From: Roseobacter litoralis Och 149
Lineage (GTDB): Bacteria; Pseudomonadota; Alphaproteobacteria; Rhodobacterales; Rhodobacteraceae
NCBI RefSeq assembly: GCF_000154785.2
Contig: NC_015730.1
Coordinates: forward strand, 1,302,001 to 1,366,000
Length of the DNA stretch: 64,000 bases
Direction of reading: 5' to 3'
Shown here: positions 26,400 through 35,960 of the stretch, piece by piece
Layout: each line of letters starts with the position of its first letter
How positions within the stretch are numbered: position 1 is the first letter of the stretch
The notes under the pieces: model-generated
What the model was told of the DNA's origin: nothing
Seen by the model: the letters and a program-made list of their open reading frames with translations, nothing else
Databases searched by the model: none
Made by a program: the position numbers and the translations under genes

Positions 26400-27638
26400 A
26401 TGCCTGTTCTGGTAATGAAATTCGGGGGGACTTCGGTCGCGACGCTGGACCGTATCCGGCGCGTGGCCAAACGGGTCGGAGTCGAGGTTGCAAATGGCTA
26501 TGATGTCATCGTGATCGTATCGGCCATGTCGGGGAAAACCAATGAACTGGTCGGGTGGGTCAATGAAATCTCGCCGCTCTGTGATGCACGCGAGTTTGAT
26601 GCTGTTGTGTCCTCGGGCGAGAATGTGACAGCAGGCCTCATGGCGTTGACCCTGCAGGAAATGGACGTGCCCGCGCGCAGTTGGCAAGGCTGGCAGGTGC
26701 CGGTCAAGACCACCAACGCGCATTCCTCCGCCCGCATCGAAGAGATCCCGACCGAAAACATACGTGCAAAATTCGCTGAAGGTATGCGGGTCGCCGTTGT
26801 CGCAGGTTTTCAGGGGATTAGCCCGGAGGGGCGCATCACCACGCTCGGTCGGGGTGGTTCGGACACCACGGCTGTGGCCTTTGCCGCCGCCTTTGAGGCT
26901 GAGCGTTGCGATATCTACACGGATGTGGATGGGGTATATACGACGGATCCGCGGGTCAGCGCCAAAGCGCGAAAACTCGATAAGATCGCCTTTGAAGAAA
27001 TGCTCGAACTGGCGTCCTTGGGGGCGAAAGTCCTGCAAACCCGTTCGGTTGAACTGGCAATGCGCTACAAAGTGAAACTGCGCGTGCTGAGCAGTTTTGA
27101 GGAACAATCTGACACAGCGGGAACGCTGGTTTGTGATGAGGAGGAAATCATGGAAAGCAATGTAGTCGCCGGTGTCGCCTTCAGCCGCGATGAGGCCAAA
27201 ATGACCCTCGTCAGCGTGGCGGACCGCCCCGGTATCGCGGCGAATATTTTCAGCGCGCTGAGCGATGCAGGTGTCAACGTCGACATGATTGTGCAGAATA
27301 TCGCCGAAGAGGGGCGCACCGATATGACATGGTCCTGCCCCACCGATCATGTGGCGCGCGCCCAAAAAGCCGTGGAAAATGCAAAGTCTGAAGGCGTTAT
27401 CAACTATCACGAGGCCATCGCGGACCTTGATGTTGCCAAGGTTTCTGTGGTTGGCATTGGCATGCGCAGCCATACGGGTGTTGCCGCCAAGATGTTTCAG
27501 GTACTGAGTGCTGAAGGTATCAACATCAAGGTTATCACCACCTCGGAAATCAAGATTTCTGTGCTGATTGACCGGAAATACATGGAACTTGCCGTGCAAG
27601 CCCTGCATGATGCCTTCGAATTGGAAAAGGCCGCCTGA
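26400..27638 (+). CDS. lysC: aspartate kinase
   Basis: Phosphorylates aspartate, the first step to lysine, threonine and methionine. The 412-residue protein starts with VLVMKFGGTSVA, has the kinase loop GRGGSDTTAVAFAAAF and two C-terminal ACT domains (about 265-335 and 345-410: VADRPGIAANIF, VVGIGMRSHTGVAAKMF) that bind feedback inhibitors. The ATG at 26400 fits conserved family starts; an upstream extension to 26295 is unconserved. ptsP follows 45 bases later, a frequent pairing in alphaproteobacteria. Confidence 0.97.
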   Translation: MPVLVMKFGGTSVATLDRIRRVAKRVGVEVANGYDVIVIVSAMSGKTNELVGWVNEISPLCDAREFDAVVSSGENVTAGLMALTLQEMDVPARSWQGWQVPVKTTNAHSSARIEEIPTENIRAKFAEGMRVAVVAGFQGISPEGRITTLGRGGSDTTAVAFAAAFEAERCDIYTDVDGVYTTDPRVSAKARKLDKIAFEEMLELASLGAKVLQTRSVELAMRYKVKLRVLSSFEEQSDTAGTLVCDEEEIMESNVVAGVAFSRDEAKMTLVSVADRPGIAANIFSALSDAGVNVDMIVQNIAEEGRTDMTWSCPTDHVARAQKAVENAKSEGVINYHEAIADLDVAKVSVVGIGMRSHTGVAAKMFQVLSAEGINIKVITTSEIKISVLIDRKYMELAVQALHDAFELEKAA

Positions 27639-27683
27639 CCGTCACACGCAAAATGGCGTCGCGCATATGGGAAGGAAGCATAC

Positions 27684-29927
27684 GTGGCTGAACGTCTCGA
27701 AAGTGAGTCGCGCAAATTACTGGGGCGATTGCGCGATGCGATGGCCGGTCTTGCTGCCGGGCAGGAACGGCTCGACGAGATCACATCGCTGATCGCAGAC
27801 AGCATGGACTGCGAAGTCTGCTCAATCTATCTGTTCCGGGATGCTGAAACGCTGGAACTATGCGCAACCAAAGGCCTCAACAAAGAGGCTGTGCATAAAA
27901 CCCGCATGAAGCTCGGTGAGGGCCTCGTGGGGCGTGTCGCAAAACGACGCGCCATTGTGAACACGCCGGATGCGCCGCAGGCGAAGGGTTTCCGCTATAT
28001 GCCGGAAACGGGCGAAGAGGTGTTTTCCAGTTTCCTCGGCATTCCAATTCAGCGCCTTGGCGAAGCGCTCGGTGTGCTTGTGGTTCAGTCGCGCGCGGCA
28101 CGGGAGTTTTCTGCGGACGAAGTCTATGCGCTTGAAGTTGTCGCGATGGTGCTGGCCGAAATGACCGAACTGGGCGCTTTCGTGGGCGAGGGGGCTGCAA
28201 TGTCGGCGCGGCATTCGCAGCCTGCGATGTTTCCCGGAACCGTTGGGCAGGAAGGCGCCGCTGAGGGCCATGTCTGGCTGCATGAACCCCGTGTTGTGGT
28301 GACAAACCCGATCGCGGATGATCCTGTGCGCGAGGCGGAGCGTCTTGGCGAAGCTGTCGAAGAGCTGCGTGTTGGCGTGGACAAGATGATGCAGATTGCC
28401 GGAGGGCAGGACAAGGACCAGCGTCAGGTGCTGGAAGCCTACCGCATGTTTGCCAATTCCAAAGGGTGGATGCGGCGCATGCAGGAGGACATCTCCAACG
28501 GGCTGTCCGCAGAGGCGGCGGTCGAAAAAGAGCAGTCGACCGCACGGGCGCGTATGTCACAGATCACGGATGGATATTTGCGCGAACGCTTGAGTGACCT
28601 TGATGATCTGTCCAACCGACTTTTGCGCATACTGACCGGGCAGGGGGCCGACACGGGAGCCGAGATGCCAGCTGACCCGATCCTGATTGCACGCAACATC
28701 GGACCGGCTGAACTTTTGGAATATGGGCGCAAGCTCAAGGGAATCGTTCTTGAAGAAGGCTCTGTCGGCAGCCATGCGGCGGTCGTCGCGCGTGCGCTTG
28801 CCATCCCGCTGATCGTACATGCCCAACGGATCACTACCGAAGCCCTGAACGGCGATCATATCATGGTCGATGGTGAGCAGGGCATCGCACACCTGCGGCC
28901 AGACGAATCCGTTGTCTCTGCGTTTAGGGATAAAATTGCGATGCTCGCGGCGGCGCAGGAGCGGTATGCGTCAATTCGGGATAAATCCGCGATCACGCAG
29001 GACGGGTGCACCGTGACGCTCCACATGAATGCTGGGTTGATGGCTGATTTGCCCTCCTTGGTGTCCTCGGGGGCAGAAGGCGTCGGGCTTTTCCGGACCG
29101 AACTGCAGTTCCTCGTGCGAAATCAGATGCCACGACGATCCGAACTTGTCGCCCTTTACGACCGCGTTCTCGATGCCGCACAAGGCAAACGCGTCGTCTT
29201 TCGGACACTCGATATCGGCTCAGACAAAGTGCTGCCCTATATGAAACCGAACGATGAGCCGAACCCGGCGCTCGGATGGCGGGCCATACGTGTCGGTCTG
29301 GATAAACCGGGTATCATGCGTATGCAGTTGCAAGCGCTTATTCGGGCTGCAAATGGACGCCCGCTCACCGTGATGTTTCCCTTTGTCGCGCAGATGGAGG
29401 AATACACCGAAGCGCGTCGCCTGATGGATAAAACAGTGGCAGCCGAAGCGCGTTTGGGTCACGTATTGCCTGAAACGATTGAAATCGGCGCAATGCTTGA
29501 AACCCCGAGCCTTGCGTTTGCCCCCAACAAGTTCTTTGAAGACGTGGATTTCCTGTCGATCGGGGGGAATGATCTCAAACAGTTTTTCTTTGCAGCGGAT
29601 CGTGAAAACGAGCGTGTCCGCCGGCGCTATGACACATTGAACATCTCGTTTTTGACCTTTGTGGAGCGGATCGTGGAACGCTGCGATGCGACGGGAACTC
29701 CTGTCTCTTTTTGTGGAGAGGATGCGGGGCGCCCGGTTGAGGCTTTGTGCTTTGCGGCCATGGGCTTGCGTAGCCTGTCTATGAGGCCTGCCTCCATCGG
29801 TCCTGTGAAAAACCTTTTGAGGCGCTGTGATCTTGGTGAGGTGCGTAAGGTAATCGCAGACTCGCGTCATCGTGGTGAGATGTCGGTGCGACCCGCGGTC
29901 ATGGAATGGTTGCGCGGACAGGGTTGA
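27684..29927 (+). CDS. ptsP: PEP-protein phosphotransferase of the nitrogen PTS (EI-Ntr)
   Basis: PtsP phosphorylates NPr in the regulatory nitrogen phosphotransferase chain. The 747-residue protein has an N-terminal GAF domain (about 15-165), an HPr-binding helical part, the phosphohistidine domain with GSVGSHAAVVARALAIP (His364) and the C-terminal PEP-binding barrel, with the GVGLFRTE, RTLDIGSDK, GGNDLKQF and FCGEDAG motifs. The GTG start has a strong ribosome site (GGAAGGA). GAF is thought to sense glutamine/2-oxoglutarate status in related proteins. Confidence 0.96.
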   Translation: MAERLESESRKLLGRLRDAMAGLAAGQERLDEITSLIADSMDCEVCSIYLFRDAETLELCATKGLNKEAVHKTRMKLGEGLVGRVAKRRAIVNTPDAPQAKGFRYMPETGEEVFSSFLGIPIQRLGEALGVLVVQSRAAREFSADEVYALEVVAMVLAEMTELGAFVGEGAAMSARHSQPAMFPGTVGQEGAAEGHVWLHEPRVVVTNPIADDPVREAERLGEAVEELRVGVDKMMQIAGGQDKDQRQVLEAYRMFANSKGWMRRMQEDISNGLSAEAAVEKEQSTARARMSQITDGYLRERLSDLDDLSNRLLRILTGQGADTGAEMPADPILIARNIGPAELLEYGRKLKGIVLEEGSVGSHAAVVARALAIPLIVHAQRITTEALNGDHIMVDGEQGIAHLRPDESVVSAFRDKIAMLAAAQERYASIRDKSAITQDGCTVTLHMNAGLMADLPSLVSSGAEGVGLFRTELQFLVRNQMPRRSELVALYDRVLDAAQGKRVVFRTLDIGSDKVLPYMKPNDEPNPALGWRAIRVGLDKPGIMRMQLQALIRAANGRPLTVMFPFVAQMEEYTEARRLMDKTVAAEARLGHVLPETIEIGAMLETPSLAFAPNKFFEDVDFLSIGGNDLKQFFFAADRENERVRRRYDTLNISFLTFVERIVERCDATGTPVSFCGEDAGRPVEALCFAAMGLRSLSMRPASIGPVKNLLRRCDLGEVRKVIADSRHRGEMSVRPAVMEWLRGQG

Positions 29928-30000
29928 TCTATTGGAAGGTTTGCACGGAACGAGCGGAAAAGTAAGCCACTGGCGAAGCTACAAGAGGCGGTAAGACAAG

Positions 30001-31050
30001 GTGGGTTTTCTGGGCGATGGCGTGCTGCGGTATATAACCCCCTTTGCCTTTGCCTTGAGCGGTGTTTGGGTCTTCCATGTTTTCGAATTGCCTTTGCCCT
30101 GGCTGATTGGGCCGATCGCAGCCTGCCTGGCGGCGGCCCTGCTTGGTTTCCGAATGCGCGCGATCGCGCCGGTCAATGCTGCGATGCGCACCATTTTAGG
30201 CGTCGCCGTCGGCGCAACTTTCACGCCTGCTATCTTGTCTTCAATGGCAGGTATGTGGCTCACACTGCTGTTGGTTCCGGTGATGATATGTTGTGTCGCA
30301 GCGATAGGTGTGCCGTATTTCCAGAAGGTCTGGGGGTATGATTTTCCGACCAGCTATTACTCAGCTATGCCCGGTGGGCTGCAAGATATGCTCGTCTTTG
30401 GAGAGGAGGCGGGTGGTAACCCCAGAACATTGTCGTTGATACACGCGACGCGCATTCTGGTGATCATTACCGCTTTGCCCTTTCTTTTACAGTCTTTTTG
30501 GTCGGCAGATTTGTCAACGCCACCCGGCGCGCCGCTGACGGCCATTGACCCGGGGCAATTGCTGGTAATGGTCATTTGTGCGGCGTTGGGGTGGTATCTG
30601 GCAAACCTTGTTGGACTGCTTGGTGCGTCAATCCTTGGCCCGATGATATGTGCGGGGCTTGCGGCCGTGACGGGAATTCTGGTTGTGCGCCCACCGGCTG
30701 AGGCAATCTGGGCTGCACAGTTTTTTATCGGCATGACAGTTGGCGTCAAATACAGCGGTATTACAGTCAACGAGGTGCGGCGTGATCTTGCTGCGGGTTT
30801 GGGCTACTGCGTTATTCTATTGCTTATGACCTTTGTCTTTGTAGAGATTGTATATGTCACAGGTCTCGCACCAGGTCGCGAAGCGCTGTTGGCCTTTGCG
30901 CCGGGGGGGCAGGCTGAAATGGCGGTTCTCGCGCTGATCGTAGGTGCTGACATGGCTTTTGTCATTGCACACCATGTGTTCCGGATCGTTGTGATTATCA
31001 TCGGCGCACCACTTTTTGCGCGCCTCTTCGCGGAGGTGAAAACCGACTAG
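30001..31050 (+). CDS. AbrB-family integral membrane protein
   Basis: A 349-residue membrane protein of the family once mis-called 'ammonia monooxygenase', now AbrB/YuiA-like. Two copies of a membrane unit are seen: LPWLIGPIAACLAAALLG with YSAMPGGLQDML in the first half, and GASILGPMICAGLAAV with FAPGGQAEMAVLAL in the second. Function is unknown, perhaps transport or regulation. It starts with GTG, 73 bases after ptsP, and overlaps the ACT-domain gene of the opposite strand by 4 bases at the stop. Confidence 0.88.
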   Translation: MGFLGDGVLRYITPFAFALSGVWVFHVFELPLPWLIGPIAACLAAALLGFRMRAIAPVNAAMRTILGVAVGATFTPAILSSMAGMWLTLLLVPVMICCVAAIGVPYFQKVWGYDFPTSYYSAMPGGLQDMLVFGEEAGGNPRTLSLIHATRILVIITALPFLLQSFWSADLSTPPGAPLTAIDPGQLLVMVICAALGWYLANLVGLLGASILGPMICAGLAAVTGILVVRPPAEAIWAAQFFIGMTVGVKYSGITVNEVRRDLAAGLGYCVILLLMTFVFVEIVYVTGLAPGREALLAFAPGGQAEMAVLALIVGADMAFVIAHHVFRIVVIIIGAPLFARLFAEVKTD

Positions 31051-31448
31051 ATTTGAGGCTCGGACAGCTGCGCAAGTATGCGCATTGCATCGGCTTCTTT
31101 GCCCAGAGGTACAAACAAGTGATCGTGATAAAACCCTGAAACGGGATTGACGCCCATGCCCTCTTCGGCCAAAGCGCCGGAAATCTGCGCGATGAACCCC
31201 ACTGCTTCGAGAGATGAATGGACGTCAAGCGTGATCATCTTGCACGGAAACTCATGTGGCAGATTGTGACGTTTCGCGTCACTCTGTTTCAGAATGTAAG
31301 TGGTACCTTCGTTTTCCTCAAACATCATGCGCGGCGTAATGTCTGCCGGGATTGTGTCAGAGACAAGTGTTGCGAATACGTAAACAGAAGCATCCAAGCG
31401 AGCCGTCATCGTTTGCATCAAAGTCTTTAGGTCAGTCTCGCCGCTCAT
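31047..31448 (-). CDS. ACT domain-containing protein (ACT_3 type)
   Basis: A 133-residue small protein. It matches the DUF2241/ACT_3 group: SVYVFATL, the MMFEENEGTTYIL stretch, and an ACT-like C-terminal half (ITLDVHSSLEAVGFIAQISGAL). ACT domains bind amino acids. It is convergent with the AbrB-like gene, and the stops share TAG/CTA. The role is unknown. Confidence 0.83.
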   Translation of the reverse strand: MSGETDLKTLMQTMTARLDASVYVFATLVSDTIPADITPRMMFEENEGTTYILKQSDAKRHNLPHEFPCKMITLDVHSSLEAVGFIAQISGALAEEGMGVNPVSGFYHDHLFVPLGKEADAMRILAQLSEPQI

Positions 31449-31719
31449 ATTCCGCTCATTTCGTGTCCAAAACAGGTGGGTCTCTTCAACTCCAGCCCAC
31501 CGCGCTCGCCCTTACCGTCTCGTTTGATAAAGCATATAGAAAGCTTGCCGGGTCATTTGTACAGGTGGAGTTGTGTTTCCGCATTTGGTGCCACCATTTG
31601 AGTGAAACGTTGCAAATCTGTTGTTTTCAGCTTTCTTGCCGTGATGTTGCAGCAGCAGACTGAGAAATCAGCTCAATCTGTCCAGCGCGTCTGGCACCGC
31701 ATGCTATTTTGAACGTGCG
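31449..31719. other. 271-base gap upstream of the ACT gene
   Basis: This gap lies before the ACT-protein start and after the chemoreceptor stop, both on the minus strand. It must hold the ACT promoter and the chemoreceptor's end signal. I see no gene, no tRNA-like structure and no strong inverted repeat. Confidence 0.35.
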
Positions 31720-34284
31720 TTAAAATGCATCCCAGTCACTGAAGTTTTCGGCGCCAACCGCTGTCGCAGGCGTATTGAGATTTCTGTCATTCGTTTCGGT
31801 TTGACCAGAATCGCGGGGTGTGGATTGATGTGTGTTCTGCGACACACGAAACCTGGCTGTGGAAGCTAACAGATCGTTTGCTTCCTTGGCCAAGACATGA
31901 CTGGACGCAGTGACCTCTTCGAATGCTGCGGCTTGCTTTTGGGTGTTGCCATCGACTTGTGATACGGCCGTTGAAATTTCCTTGATGCCGGCTGCCTGTT
32001 CGGACACGGCGCGTGTAACATCATCGACGCTCTGCGAGATCTTGATCACAGTCCTTGCGATATCGTCCAACGAGGCCTTGGCGTTTGATACGTTTGCGAC
32101 GCCTTCTGTGACAGCTGCATCGCTTTGAACCAAAACGACCGAGATTTCCTTGGACGCTTCACTGGCGCGTTGGGCCAACTGCCTTACTTCGGAGGCAACG
32201 ACAGAGAAGCCGCGACCGGCGTCTCCCGCGCGGGCCGCCTCGACGCCTGCGTTCAAAGCAAGCAGATTAATCTGGAACGAGATGTCATTTATGACCTCAG
32301 TGACCCGCATTATTTCTTTTGAGCCATTTGCGATCTTATCCATTGATTCTGTTGCTGTTTGTGCAACTTTTTCACTGGATGTCGCGGTTTCTTTCGCTTC
32401 ATGCGCATTGTTGCTCACGTCGGAAATGCTGTCGTTGACCTGGGAAATGCTGGCGCTCAATTCTTCCAATGCTGCGGAGGTTTCCTCTACGGACGCAGCG
32501 TTTTGTTCGGCTTGACGTGACAGAACATCGGCGGTCTGACGCAATTCCGAGGCTGAGCCGGACAGCGTTTGACCACTTTCCGAAATCTCCGTGATCAGCC
32601 CTGTTAGCGCGCCCAACATGTTGTTCACATTTGTTTGCAACTCCTGAAAGGATCCTTTGAATTCCCCCTCCATCCGATGGGTCAAGTCTCCCTCCGCGAC
32701 GCGGCTCAACACGGCACCTGTTTGTGAAAGCCCGTCGTCGACCGCTGACATCAACTGGTTAATGTTTTCTGACAGTTCCATGAGAATCTGATCGTCAAAC
32801 TGTGCGTTGATTCTGTTCTTAAAGTTCCCGTTGCGTGCCGCGCGTACAACCTCTCCGAAGGACGCGCCAAGGTTGCGCATCATCTCATCTCGCATTTCCT
32901 TTGCTTCGAGGTCGGATTGTTCTTTCTCTTTTGCCAGTTCGATTTCGCGCTGCGCCGATTTTTCCCGCTCATCACTGAGTTCTGCCATCTTTTCGGCGGC
33001 TTTTTTCTGTTCCTTACTCATCTCTTCCATTTTCAGCGCATTTTGCCGAAAGACCTCTGTCTTTTGAGCTAACTCGCCAATTTCGTCCGTTCTGTCGGTG
33101 CCGGGAACCACCGTGTCCAAAGAACCTTCCGCGACTTCTTTGACGGCTTTTGTCAGGTGTTGCACCGGTTGGGAAATGCTGCGCGAAAACATAACTGCAA
33201 CGACAAGCACACCAGCGAGTACCATACCTGCAATGGCGAGCGCGCGAAGCACTGCCGAGAACAGCCCAGCGTATACTTCTGCTTTGTCCAGTAGAATGAC
33301 CGTCGCCCATTGCGTGCCAAGAATATTGATGGGCATCATGGAGCCAATGACGTCTTGCCCTCTTTGGCCCGTTGTTTCAAAGCTGCTTGTCGCGTTTGCC
33401 AGCAGACCGTCTTGTATCTCTTTAGATTCGACTTTTGTCGTAAGAACATCGTCGATCTCTGACTGGATTGAGTCCGACCGCATCAGCCCATCCGTCCCAA
33501 TCAGAAATCCGTCTGCAGTTTCGCCAAGTCCGCCAAGGGTGCTGGCGACATGGCTCAACTCATCGATTGGCATCTGGTAAGCCAAGACGCCAAGTCGCGT
33601 ACCCTGATCGTTGAAAATTGGTCTTGCGATGAAGGCCGCTGGTGCGTCTGCACTTGGTCCGTATGGTTCAAAGTCGACAAAAACGGATTGAGAATCTGCA
33701 TCGCGCAGTGCAGCCTGACGGTAAGCTTCCGCCAATCCTGACGAAGCCCATGGGCCGTCAATCATGTTGGTGGCATAATCGTTCTCTTTGAAGACGCTAT
33801 AGACAAGATTGCCTTCGTTATCGAAGAGAAAGACATCATAGTACCCCATTTGGTCCTGAAGGGCATCAAACCCGGGGTGATAGACAGCGTGAATAAAACC
33901 ATAGCTTGATCCGGTATCGGCTTTTACCAATTGATCTTTTTCACCTAAGGGATGCTCGTTGTCTTCGATGTAAACCCTGCGCAGCACTTCTGGTGCATTT
34001 TCCAGTGAATTGTAGCCATCAGCGAGGGCAATCAGGGCAGTCGCTGTCTCTGGTGAGGCTGAGCGTAAACGAATGTCTCGTTCTATATCATTCAGGAAGT
34101 GTTCAACGCGCTTTGCCTTCAGGGCAGTTATACTCTCCAGCTTGTTTGTTGCAGAGTCCAAAATCAAATTTGATGTAAAGACGGCGTTGACTAAAGACAT
34201 GATTGCAATGGTGAATGCGACGAGCAATCCCATTACAACTGGAAGTTTCACGCCAATTTTCACATTTCGAAGAGACATTGTCAT
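31720..34284 (-). CDS. methyl-accepting chemotaxis protein, dCache-type
   Basis: An 854-residue transmembrane chemoreceptor. One membrane helix (about 12-34) is followed by a large periplasmic region of dCache type (about 40-320), a second helix (about 340-365), a HAMP domain, a long charged coiled coil (about 415-475), a further HAMP-like segment ([11 protein letters not shown]) and the cytoplasmic signalling tip ([20 protein letters not shown]). The last residues are DWDAF, resembling the C-terminal CheR/CheB tether (NWETF in enteric receptors). It lies 239 bases downstream of urtE on the same strand. The ligand is unknown. Confidence 0.93.
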   Translation of the reverse strand: MTMSLRNVKIGVKLPVVMGLLVAFTIAIMSLVNAVFTSNLILDSATNKLESITALKAKRVEHFLNDIERDIRLRSASPETATALIALADGYNSLENAPEVLRRVYIEDNEHPLGEKDQLVKADTGSSYGFIHAVYHPGFDALQDQMGYYDVFLFDNEGNLVYSVFKENDYATNMIDGPWASSGLAEAYRQAALRDADSQSVFVDFEPYGPSADAPAAFIARPIFNDQGTRLGVLAYQMPIDELSHVASTLGGLGETADGFLIGTDGLMRSDSIQSEIDDVLTTKVESKEIQDGLLANATSSFETTGQRGQDVIGSMMPINILGTQWATVILLDKAEVYAGLFSAVLRALAIAGMVLAGVLVVAVMFSRSISQPVQHLTKAVKEVAEGSLDTVVPGTDRTDEIGELAQKTEVFRQNALKMEEMSKEQKKAAEKMAELSDEREKSAQREIELAKEKEQSDLEAKEMRDEMMRNLGASFGEVVRAARNGNFKNRINAQFDDQILMELSENINQLMSAVDDGLSQTGAVLSRVAEGDLTHRMEGEFKGSFQELQTNVNNMLGALTGLITEISESGQTLSGSASELRQTADVLSRQAEQNAASVEETSAALEELSASISQVNDSISDVSNNAHEAKETATSSEKVAQTATESMDKIANGSKEIMRVTEVINDISFQINLLALNAGVEAARAGDAGRGFSVVASEVRQLAQRASEASKEISVVLVQSDAAVTEGVANVSNAKASLDDIARTVIKISQSVDDVTRAVSEQAAGIKEISTAVSQVDGNTQKQAAAFEEVTASSHVLAKEANDLLASTARFRVSQNTHQSTPRDSGQTETNDRNLNTPATAVGAENFSDWDAF

Positions 34285-34522
34285 ATTGATTTACCCGCTA
34301 TGATGCGCACTGTGTTTTTTCGAAAGCCCGACACAAAGGGTTTTGACGTACGGCCGTCGAAAGTTCTAATCTGACCAGTCATTATCAGGAAGGTCTTTGC
34401 AGATCGTAAATATCTGCTCAGAACATTTTGCGTAGCCCAAGGCTGCACTGAAACGTGGCACGTCAATCGTCGTTTAACGGTGGGGATTGACCAAAAATTG
34501 GGTGGGGATCTCGCAGAGACGT
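34285..34522. other. 238-base gap between urtE and the chemoreceptor
   Basis: The gap holds the chemoreceptor promoter and the urt operon end. A short CAGAT/ATCTG repeat lies near 34398-34415, too weak to call a terminator. A 61-codon open frame here overlaps the receptor start and looks spurious. Confidence 0.35.
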
Positions 34523-35230
34523 CTAGACAGAGACGGCTGCGTGTAAAAGGTCACGGTCAATCTGACCTGCGGTTTCGCTCAGCTTGACCTGCCCGCGTTC
34601 GAGCACGATGAACTTGTCCCCAAGCTCAAAGGCAAAGTCAAAAAACTGCTCCACAAGGATGATTGCCATGTCGCCTCTGGTGCGCAGCAGTTTGATGACT
34701 TCGCCAATTTGTTTGATGATATTGGGCTGAATGCCTTCGGTCGGCTCATCCAGCAGCAACAGCTTGGGTTGCGTTATCAAGGCACGGGCGATGGCCAATT
34801 GCTGTTGTTGCCCGCCGGACAGGTCTCCGCCACGCCGGGACAGAAAATCCTTAAGGATCGGGAAAAGGTCGAAAACCTCGTCCGGGATTTTATGATGCTG
34901 CTTGGGCAGGCAGGCAAAACCTGTTTCAAGATTTTCCCGCACGGTGAGGAAGGGAAAGATCTCGCGTCCCTGCGGCACATAGGCGACACCCATCTGAGCA
35001 AGCATCTGGGCGTTGGTTTTGCCGATGTCCTGCCCCTCAAGCGTATATGTGCCGGTACTGCGTGGATGGGTGCCGGAAATTGCCTTGAGGAGGCTGGTTT
35101 TGCCGACACCATTGGTGCCCATCACGCAGGTAACCTCGCCCTTCGCGGCTGACACGGAGATACCGTTGAGGATCTGGCTGCCGCCGTAATGCAGCGTCAG
35201 GTCTTTGATTTCCAGCAGATCAGCGGCCAA
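34523..35230 (-). CDS. urtE: urea ABC transporter ATP-binding protein UrtE
   Basis: Second ATPase of the high-affinity urea transporter. Walker A is GTNGVGKTS, the signature is LSGGQQQQLAIA and Walker B is LLLLDEPTEGIQPNII, the last being the form that distinguishes UrtE from LivF. No ATG is near; the TTG at 35230 follows GAGGTG by about 5 bases and gives 235 residues, overlapping the urtD end by 11 bases, which suggests coupling. It is the last gene of urtABCDE. Confidence 0.93.
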   Translation of the reverse strand: MAADLLEIKDLTLHYGGSQILNGISVSAAKGEVTCVMGTNGVGKTSLLKAISGTHPRSTGTYTLEGQDIGKTNAQMLAQMGVAYVPQGREIFPFLTVRENLETGFACLPKQHHKIPDEVFDLFPILKDFLSRRGGDLSGGQQQQLAIARALITQPKLLLLDEPTEGIQPNIIKQIGEVIKLLRTRGDMAIILVEQFFDFAFELGDKFIVLERGQVKLSETAGQIDRDLLHAAVSV

Positions 35231-35960
35231 GATACACCTCAATTACTTTTTCATCCGACGTCACATGATCCAGCGACCCTTCGGCCAGAACGGACCCTTC
35301 GTGGAGCACCGTGACCTTGCAATTCAACCGGCGCACAAACTCCATGTCATGCTCGACAACAACGACGGCGCGGGTTTTCGCAGCCTGCACCAGAAGTTCC
35401 GTGGTGTGCTCCCGCTCGGCAGGGGTCATGCCGGCGGCGGGCTCATCCACCAGCAGCAGGCGCGGGTCCTGTGCGAGCAACATGCCAATCTCAAGCCATT
35501 GTTTCTGGCCGTGCGACAGCTCCCCCGATTTTCGGTGAAGTGCTGCGGACAACCCGATCTGATCAGCGAGATCCGCAACTTTTTCATGGTCTTGCGACGT
35601 TGGTTTGAACCGCAAAACAGCGAAAGGGCTGCGGGGTTTTTTCAACGCCATCATCAGATTGTCCGCGACGGACTGATCCTCAAAAACGGTTGGGCGCTGA
35701 AATTTGCGCCCGATCCCCGCCTGCGCGATCTTGCTTTCCGACATGGCCAGCAATGAGACGGATTTCTCGCCCCAGAGCACGTGGCCACTGTCGGGTTTCG
35801 TTTTGCCGGTAATGATGTCCATGAAAGTGGTCTTGCCCGCGCCATTCGGCCCGATGACCGCGCGCATTTCGGCCTCCGCGATCTTGAACGTCAGATTGTT
35901 GATCGCCCTGAACCCGTCAAATGAGACGGAGACGCCGGAAACCTCAAGCAATGTACTCAT
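35220..35960 (-). CDS. urtD: urea ABC transporter ATP-binding protein UrtD
   Basis: First ATPase of the urea transporter, 246 residues. Walker A GPNGAGKTT, signature LSHGQKQWLEIGM and Walker B LLLVDEPAAGMTPAE are the UrtD/LivG-type forms, and the QWLEIGM sequence is typical of UrtD. I use the ATG at 35960, which overlaps the urtC stop (ATGA); the in-frame extension upstream lies within urtC. Confidence 0.94.
   Translation of the reverse strand: MSTLLEVSGVSVSFDGFRAINNLTFKIAEAEMRAVIGPNGAGKTTFMDIITGKTKPDSGHVLWGEKSVSLLAMSESKIAQAGIGRKFQRPTVFEDQSVADNLMMALKKPRSPFAVLRFKPTSQDHEKVADLADQIGLSAALHRKSGELSHGQKQWLEIGMLLAQDPRLLLVDEPAAGMTPAEREHTTELLVQAAKTRAVVVVEHDMEFVRRLNCKVTVLHEGSVLAEGSLDHVTSDEKVIEVYLGR

Noticed and set aside
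26298..27608. 436-codon antisense frame over lysC
   Set aside because: lysC has all family motifs; the antisense product is histidine-rich and domain-free, typical of GC-driven shadow frames.
34281..34466. 61-codon minus-strand frame just before the chemoreceptor
   Set aside because: It overlaps the receptor start, has no ribosome site I can see and no recognisable feature.
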